DNA from: an uncultured Bacteroidales bacterium
GTDB lineage: Bacteria; Bacteroidota; Bacteroidia; Bacteroidales; UBA932
Assembly: GCA_900317065.1 (NCBI GenBank)
Contig: ONFK01000124.1
Location: 1-5,507, forward strand
DNA length: 5,507 bases
Direction of reading: 5' to 3'
Shown here: piece after piece, positions 1 to 3,870 of the stretch
Layout of the letters: the number at the start of each line of letters is the position of its first letter
How positions within the stretch are numbered: position 1 is the stretch's first letter
Program-made: the position numbers and the translations under genes
Notes under the pieces: generated by a model
The model's input: only the letters and a program-made list of their open reading frames with translations
What the model was told of the DNA's origin: nothing
Database searches by the model: none

Positions 1-540
1 TCCGTCCGCAATGCGATTATCTACCTCGAACGTGCGGATCATCTGAGTTATACCGAGGCCGTGGACATCAATACCCAGGTGAAGATAGCCGTGGACAGGA
101 GAGAACTCTACGACATAGATCTGCCGGACCCTCAGATGGTCGCTCTCCTGGAGCTGCTGATGCGGAGTTACACAGGCATTTTCTCGTATCCGGTATCAAT
201 CTCCGAAGATTACATTGCCGCCAATCTCGGAATAGGGATTCCTGCGTTGCATCAATTGCTCTACAGGCTTTCACTGGAGCACGTAATCCGTTATGTCCCT
301 GGCGAAAAGAGCGATGTCATCACCCTGCACCATAATCACTTGCAGCGGGGGAACGTCGACCTTCAGCCCAAGCGTTACGAGATGCTGAGAGAAAAAAGCA
401 TGGCCCGTTCCGAGGCCATTATAGGCTATGTTTCCGAAACCGACCGCTGCCGTCAGTCGTATCTTCTGGAGTATTTCGGCCAGGCCGACAGCCCGGCATG
501 CGGCAGATGCGACGTGTGCAGGTCAGGCGACAATCACTAA
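1..540 (+). CDS. recQ: RecQ-family ATP-dependent DNA helicase, C-terminal part (5' end outside window)
   Basis: The frame is open from base 1 and ends at TAA 538-540, so 179 C-terminal residues are visible; the GTG at 61 is internal and not a start. RecQ helicases unwind DNA 3'-to-5' in recombination and fork repair. The diagnostic feature is a four-cysteine zinc site near the end: visible residues C150, C167, C170 and C173, spaced C-x16-C-x2-C-x2-C. This is the spacing of E. coli RecQ C380/C397/C400/C403, and the YFG between the first two cysteines is also typical. Before it, residues about 43-115 (wording such as GIFSYPVSISEDYIA and HVIRYVPG) look like the winged-helix-type region of the short Bacteroidota RecQ. 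No HRDC domain follows; the protein ends six residues after the last cysteine. The helicase motor lies outside the window. The last 18 nt overlap the convergent hydrolase gene. Confidence 0.9.
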   Translation, partial: SVRNAIIYLERADHLSYTEAVDINTQVKIAVDRRELYDIDLPDPQMVALLELLMRSYTGIFSYPVSISEDYIAANLGIGIPALHQLLYRLSLEHVIRYVPGEKSDVITLHHNHLQRGNVDLQPKRYEMLREKSMARSEAIIGYVSETDRCRQSYLLEYFGQADSPACGRCDVCRSGDNH

Positions 541-1434
541 TCCGTCATACGCAGGTTGCACGTCGGATCGGATGCCGCGCTCGGCGCAAAGCCGGCGGAG
601 TTCTTCGCAGAACTGCCGGTGCACCGGGAAGGTGTGGCTGAGGTGGGTGAGCCAGGTGTACTTCGCCTGTATGCGGTCCGCAATCTGCAGGGCTTCGTCC
701 AGCGAGAAATGCGAGTGGTGAGGGGCGTAGCTCACAGTGTTGAGGGTGACGTGCTCCAGACCTTCGAGCTTTGCGAATTCTTCTTCCGGGATGCTGCTGA
801 AATCCGTCAGATAGGCAATGCCTCCGATGCGGAAACCCAGTATTGGCATCTGCCCGTGGATGCCACGTATCGGTGTCACCTGCACCCCTTTGCCGTCGTT
901 CAAGGCCGGCTCGATGTTGTCTTCGGGGCAGGCCTTTACGCTGCCGTCAGGCATCTTGTATCCGTATCCTACGTTATGCACCCACACCAGTTCCCTGTCT
1001 TCCTTGTTCGGATGGACGGTGAAGGGCTTGTTTTCTATTATGTGCAGATGCCATTCCGGAGCTCCTGGATACCTGGGAGATGCAAAGGCGTAGGGATACT
1101 CCCGCTGCAGGCTCTCCAGAACCCGGCTTTCGCAGTAGATTTCGGCTGCGCGTTTGTCGATGTAATTCAGGGAACGGACGTCGTCTATTCCGCCGGTGTG
1201 GTCTTTATGATTGTGGGTGAGCAGTATGCCGTCGAGGTGTCCGATTCCTGCACGCAGCATCTGGCTGCGGAAATCCGGCCCGCAGTCAACAAGTATGCTG
1301 AGACCGTCGACCTCGAACAGCGCCGAGGAACGGAAGCGCTTGTCGCGAGGGTCCGTACTGCGGCAGACGGGGCAGTTGCACCCAACTATTGGCACTCCGA
1401 GCGATGTGCCGGTTCCTAAGAATGTCAGTTTCAT
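523..1434 (-). CDS. PhnP-like metallo-beta-lactamase-fold hydrolase
   Basis: A 303-residue soluble hydrolase. The metal-binding signature of the fold is complete: THNHKDH at residues 73-79 (H74, H76, D78, H79), H193 in GIHG, D211 in YLTD and a C-terminal His in THLSH (263-267). An N-terminal C19-x-C21-x2-C24 matches the cysteines of the extra structural zinc site of E. coli PhnP, the phosphoribosyl cyclic phosphodiesterase. No phosphonate genes are nearby, so the true substrate is unknown; a cyclic phosphodiester or nucleotide-like compound is the family-based guess. The protein is longer than the roughly 250 residues usual for this group, with an apparent extra stretch at about residues 141-184. 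The start ATG overlaps the mtaB stop as ATGA and has GGAGGT six bases upstream, so the start is well supported. It is the last gene of the minus-strand run; its 3' end overlaps recQ by 18 nt. Confidence 0.88.
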   Translation of the reverse strand: MKLTFLGTGTSLGVPIVGCNCPVCRSTDPRDKRFRSSALFEVDGLSILVDCGPDFRSQMLRAGIGHLDGILLTHNHKDHTGGIDDVRSLNYIDKRAAEIYCESRVLESLQREYPYAFASPRYPGAPEWHLHIIENKPFTVHPNKEDRELVWVHNVGYGYKMPDGSVKACPEDNIEPALNDGKGVQVTPIRGIHGQMPILGFRIGGIAYLTDFSSIPEEEFAKLEGLEHVTLNTVSYAPHHSHFSLDEALQIADRIQAKYTWLTHLSHTFPVHRQFCEELRRLCAERGIRSDVQPAYDGLVIVA

Positions 1435-2816
1435 ATAATTACCTCCGTCAGTCTGCCTACCAGCGCTTCGTCGTATGGCCGGGTGATACGTATGTAATTG
1501 CCTGTGTATCCGCTCATGCTGCCATCTTTCTCCTTCGATTCGAAGAGGACCTTCTCTCTGATGCCACGGTTGGCCTCGGTGAATTCGGAATGCAGTCTTT
1601 CGCAGAGGGCCTCCAGGCGCGCCACCCTCTCTGCCTTGACCTGCTCGGGAACCTGTCCGGGCATTGTCGCCGCAGGTGTCCCCGGGCGCTTGGAGTAGGG
1701 GAATACGTGGATGAATGCCGGACGGATTCTCTCGAGGAATGCCAGCTCCTGTGAGAATAACTCTTCTGTCTCGCCGGGGAGTCCTGCCATTACGTCTATG
1801 CCGAAAAATACTTTCGGTTTCCTCGGGCCTTCCATCCTGCTGCGGATATATGCTATCCGGTCTGCAAAGAAATCAGTTGTATATTTCCGGCCCATCGCGG
1901 CGAGCAGGATATCCGTTCCCTGCTGGAGCGGGATGTGGAAGTGCGGCTGGAACTTGGTGCCTGAGGCTATCCAGTCAATTATTTCTTCGGTAATCAGGTT
2001 GGGCTCTATGCTGGAGATGCGCCAGCGTTCTATGCCTTCGACTTCATTGAGGGCCTTCAGCAGATCCAGGAAAGATTCTCCGGTATTCCTGCCGAAGTCG
2101 CCGGTGTTCACTCCGGTGATGACCACTTCCTTCACTCCTTCAGCAGCGATGGCTTCTGCGGCCTTTACCGCCTCGCATATCTTTACGCTTCTGCTGCGCC
2201 CCCTGGCGTAGGGAACCGTGCAGTAGCGGCAGAAGTTGTCGCACCCGTCCTGAACCTTCAGGAATGCCCTGGTACGCTCGGATGTCGAATATGCTCCGAA
2301 AATGCTGTCCGGCAGGATGCTGCCCTCCAGGGAACTCCGTTCGGACGCTGTGCGTCCTGCACTCCGGCCCCTCCCATCGTTTCCGGCGCGGTCAGATGAC
2401 CGCTTGTCTCCGACGGGCCCCTCCCCCTGCCCCTGTCCGGGGGTGGACAGGTCCCTGGAGGGCAGTTCCTGCCGGACTCCAAGTATGCGGAGGGTTTCCG
2501 GGACTACAAGCTGCTTTTCATTCGCCATGAAAACACGCGAAACGCCTTCGATGGCCCGGACTTCGTCGGGACGCATCTGCGCATAGCAGCCGGCGACGAT
2601 GATGCGGGCGTCGGGATTGATGCGGTGCACCTTGCGTATCTCCCCTCGGGACTTCTTGTTGGAAGTCTCGGTGACGGTGCAGGTGTTGATGAGATAGATG
2701 TCGGCCTTCTCCCGCCAGGGCACGACTTCCAGCCCAGCCTCGCGGAAACCACGCTCGTAAGTTGCTGTTTCAGCGAAGTTGAGTTTGCATCCAAGGGTGA
2801 TGAAAGCAATCTTCAT
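1431..2816 (-). CDS. mtaB: tRNA (t6A37) C2 methylthiotransferase MtaB, with in-frame palindromic insertion
   Basis: A 461-residue radical-SAM enzyme that converts t6A to ms2t6A at position 37 of ANN-decoding tRNAs. Domains: MTTase N-terminal domain at residues 1-110 with its three iron-sulfur cysteines C10 (LGCKLN), C46 (NTCTVT) and C77 (AGCYAQ); radical-SAM core from about 175 with C192-x3-C196-x2-C199 in QDGCDNFCRYC; further family wording RISSIEPNL, HIPLQQGTD, GIDVMAGLPGE and HVFPYSKRPGTPAA; a TRAM-like C-terminal domain from about 400. The ATG at 2816 is chosen over an in-frame TTG at 2825: AAAGGAGG ends nine bases before the ATG but directly abuts the TTG, the ATG forms an ATGA overlap with the folB stop, and MKIAFITLGCK is the usual N terminus. 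The oddity is residues 114-170, a Gly/Ser/Arg-rich segment encoded exactly by the palindromic element at 2307-2477; all catalytic motifs lie outside it. Confidence 0.95.
   Translation of the reverse strand: MKIAFITLGCKLNFAETATYERGFREAGLEVVPWREKADIYLINTCTVTETSNKKSRGEIRKVHRINPDARIIVAGCYAQMRPDEVRAIEGVSRVFMANEKQLVVPETLRILGVRQELPSRDLSTPGQGQGEGPVGDKRSSDRAGNDGRGRSAGRTASERSSLEGSILPDSIFGAYSTSERTRAFLKVQDGCDNFCRYCTVPYARGRSRSVKICEAVKAAEAIAAEGVKEVVITGVNTGDFGRNTGESFLDLLKALNEVEGIERWRISSIEPNLITEEIIDWIASGTKFQPHFHIPLQQGTDILLAAMGRKYTTDFFADRIAYIRSRMEGPRKPKVFFGIDVMAGLPGETEELFSQELAFLERIRPAFIHVFPYSKRPGTPAATMPGQVPEQVKAERVARLEALCERLHSEFTEANRGIREKVLFESKEKDGSMSGYTGNYIRITRPYDEALVGRLTEVII
1441..1446 (-). promoter_or_regulatory. 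Shine-Dalgarno for the PhnP-like hydrolase gene, inside mtaB
   Basis: On the minus strand GGAGGT lies six bases before the hydrolase ATG at 1434, within the last codons of mtaB. Together with the ATGA stop/start overlap it suggests coupled re-initiation by ribosomes finishing mtaB. Confidence 0.7.
2307..2333 (+). repeat. left inverted repeat arm of the mtaB element
   Basis: This 27-bp arm reads GTCCGGCAGGA, then TG, then CTGCCCTCCAGGGA. It matches the reverse complement of the right arm at 25 positions, differing only by TG versus A in the middle. The arm contains its own small palindromes, GGCAG-GATG-CTGCC at 2311-2324 and CCCT-CC-AGGG at 2323-2332. On the coding strand it encodes the last nine residues of the MtaB insert (SLEGSILPD). 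Confidence 0.9.
2388..2403. repeat. central palindrome of the mtaB element
   Basis: GCGGTCA-GA-TGACCGC is a perfect 7-bp inverted repeat with a 2-base centre, within about four bases of the midpoint of the 171-bp element. Its TCA and TGA put a stop codon in one frame of each strand; these appear to be the only two frames closed inside the element, and the mtaB frame is not one of them. Confidence 0.85.
2452..2477 (-). repeat. right inverted repeat arm of the mtaB element
   Basis: This 26-bp arm is the inverted partner of 2307-2333. It contains the local hairpin GGCAG-TTC-CTGCC at 2461-2473, so the difference between the two arms lies in the loop of the nested hairpin while its stem is kept. 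On the coding strand it starts exactly at codon 114 of mtaB (GTC). Confidence 0.9.
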
Positions 2817-3226
2817 CGCACGCAACCTCCTTTGACCGTGACTTTTGCGCTGGCGGCTGAACCTCCCACGGGAGGGTTCTTCTTGGAAACGCTGATTTCG
2901 AATTCGGGAATGGTCGGGAAGGCTTCTTCGATGGCGGCACGGATGCGGTATGCCACATTCTCCAGCAGATTGGATGGGGTGGCCATCTCGGAAGCGACAA
3001 GCCTGTATACGGCAGAATAGTCCAGGGTGTCGTCCAGGGAGTCGGACTGCTCCGCCGCGGCAAGGTCTACCGTGGCCTTGAAATCCACGACGAAACGCCC
3101 TCCGTCCTCTTTTTCGGAGGCCAGGCAGCCGTGGTAGGCGAGAAATTCCATTCCGAGGAGTTCTATTGTGCCAAAATCAGGAACACGCACGGGCGTTTCC
3201 CTATCTGCGGTATATCTTTTTTCCAT
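2813..3226 (-). CDS. folB: dihydroneopterin aldolase FolB
   Basis: A 137-residue cytoplasmic enzyme of folate synthesis that cleaves 7,8-dihydroneopterin to 6-hydroxymethyl-7,8-dihydropterin and glycolaldehyde. Alignment by eye to the Staphylococcus aureus enzyme gives YHG at 31-33, E38 (for Glu22), Y70 in DYSAVY (for Tyr54), E89 in LLENVA (for Glu74) and K115 in SKKNPP (for catalytic Lys100), so the active site looks complete. The conserved core begins at about residue 21 (IELLGMEF), leaving an N-terminal extension of about 20 residues that is read from DNA also coding the end of the methyltransferase gene (64-nt overlap, different frame). The ATG at 3226 has no Shine-Dalgarno but is the only ATG ahead of the core; a GTG at 3190 would shorten the overlap to 28 nt. 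The stop overlaps the mtaB ATG. Confidence 0.92.
   Translation of the reverse strand: MEKRYTADRETPVRVPDFGTIELLGMEFLAYHGCLASEKEDGGRFVVDFKATVDLAAAEQSDSLDDTLDYSAVYRLVASEMATPSNLLENVAYRIRAAIEEAFPTIPEFEISVSKKNPPVGGSAASAKVTVKGGCVR
2826..2833 (-). promoter_or_regulatory. strong Shine-Dalgarno for mtaB, inside folB
   Basis: On the minus strand AAAGGAGG lies nine bases before the mtaB ATG at 2816, within the last codons of folB. It decides the start: the alternative TTG at 2825 directly follows the GGAGG and has no usable spacing. Such a strong motif is unusual in Bacteroidota, which mostly start translation without one. Confidence 0.75.
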
Positions 3227-3870
3227 TGTGCTGCTGTTTGGGTTTTAATGAACGCGTCCGGAAGGGTGATGTCTGCTGCCAGGCAGAGTTTCGTGGTAGG
3301 GGAGAGCTGCTCCAGCAGGTCCTTCAGGAGGGAATCGTTCCGGTAGGGCGTTTCGATGAATATCTGTGTCTGATGCAGGGCGGAGGAGTCCTTCTCGCAG
3401 CGGCGTATGGCCGCGCGCCGCTCGTCGGTCTTGGCAGGGAGGTAGCCGCGGAAAGCGAAACTCTGCCCGTCGAGACCGGAACCCATCAGCGCGAGCATCA
3501 GCGAGGAAGGACCGACGAGCGGCACCACGGCAATGCCGTGGCGGTGGCACAGGGCCACCAGTGCGGCCCCGGGATCCGCCACTGCGGGCAGGCCGGCCTC
3601 CGAGATGAGCCCTACGTCTCCCTTGTCGAAAAGGCCCGCCAGAGCTTCGACCTCCGCCTGTGCGGTATGCTCGTTGAGCTCGTGGAACTCCAGCTCGGCG
3701 ATGTGCCCTTTCAGGCCCGCCGCAGAAAGGTATCGCCTTGCCGTGCGCGTCTCTTCCACCACGAAAGTCTTGAGCCCTTTCAGCACCTCCAGAGTGCCTG
3801 CCGGAATGACTTCCGCCGGGTCATAGTCTCCGAGCGGGGACGGAATCAGGTACAGTTTTCCTTTATTCAT
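3163..3870 (-). CDS. short RsmI-like SAM-dependent methyltransferase
   Basis: A 235-residue member of the tetrapyrrole-methylase fold family, closest to RsmI, which 2'-O-methylates C1402 of 16S rRNA. Visible motifs: LYLIPSPLGD at residues 6-15, VVEETRTARRYL near 37-48, SEAGLPAVADPG at 90-101, VPLVGPSSLMLALMGSGL at 116-133, FRGYLP at 140-145 and IFIETPYRND at 170-179. Classical RsmI has SDAGTPxISDPG and ESPHR at these places and is about 285 residues with a C-terminal domain that is absent here. This is thus the shorter RsmI-like subgroup (SEAGxPAVADPG with ETPYRND) often found as a second paralogue, and its RNA target is not safely C1402. The ATG at 3870 fits the family N terminus. It overlaps the tamB stop by 8 nt and shares 64 nt with folB. 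No Shine-Dalgarno is seen. Confidence 0.88.
   Translation of the reverse strand: MNKGKLYLIPSPLGDYDPAEVIPAGTLEVLKGLKTFVVEETRTARRYLSAAGLKGHIAELEFHELNEHTAQAEVEALAGLFDKGDVGLISEAGLPAVADPGAALVALCHRHGIAVVPLVGPSSLMLALMGSGLDGQSFAFRGYLPAKTDERRAAIRRCEKDSSALHQTQIFIETPYRNDSLLKDLLEQLSPTTKLCLAADITLPDAFIKTQTAAQWKKDIPQIGKRPCVFLILAQ

Larger units (their letters stand above)
2307..2477. repeat. 171-bp palindromic element inserted in frame in mtaB
   Basis: Near-perfect inverted repeats bound this segment (2307-2333 and 2452-2477). Between them lie more hairpins: 2343-2357 (GGACGC, loop TGT, GCGTCC), a nearly central palindrome 2388-2403 (GCGGTCA, GA, TGACCGC) and 2432-2451 (CCTGTCC, loop GGGGGT, GGACAGG). A direct repeat GGCCCCTCCC occurs at 2366 and 2416. 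GC is 121 of 171 bases, clearly above the flanks. The length is 57 codons and both ends fall on mtaB codon boundaries, so the reading frame passes through without a stop. Four of six frames are open across it. I see no target-site duplication and no second copy in this window. The shape suggests a small non-autonomous palindromic element (Rickettsia-palindromic-element-like or MITE-like), but mobility is inferred, not shown. Confidence 0.85.

Noticed and set aside
61..63. GTG as the start of the recQ fragment
   Set aside because: The 20 codons before it are open and read as normal helicase sequence, so the gene begins outside the window.
556..1419. 287-residue plus-strand open frame
   Set aside because: It lies antisense to the hydrolase gene, which carries clear catalytic motifs; the translated product shows no recognisable family and the openness is a codon-bias shadow.
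1711..2211. 166-residue plus-strand open frame
   Set aside because: It is antisense to the radical-SAM core of mtaB and has no recognisable motif.
2432..2451. Hairpin CCTGTCC/GGACAGG as an intrinsic terminator
   Set aside because: It lies within coding sequence of mtaB, has no following run of T on either strand, and the frame continues through conserved domains.
2307..2477. Intein, tRNA gene or phage attachment site inside mtaB
   Set aside because: There are no intein splice residues or motifs, 57 residues is too short for an intein, the fold lacks tRNA arms and conserved tRNA bases, and no integrase or att core is present.
2302..2586. Plus-strand Pro/Cys/Ser-rich open frame across the palindromic element
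   Set aside because: Its openness is explained by the GC-rich palindrome and by mtaB codons on the other strand; no start signal or family was seen.
2814..2825. TTG start for mtaB, three codons longer
   Set aside because: The TTG directly follows GGAGG, leaving no spacing, while the ATG at 2816 has a nine-base spacing, an ATGA overlap with folB and the usual family N terminus.
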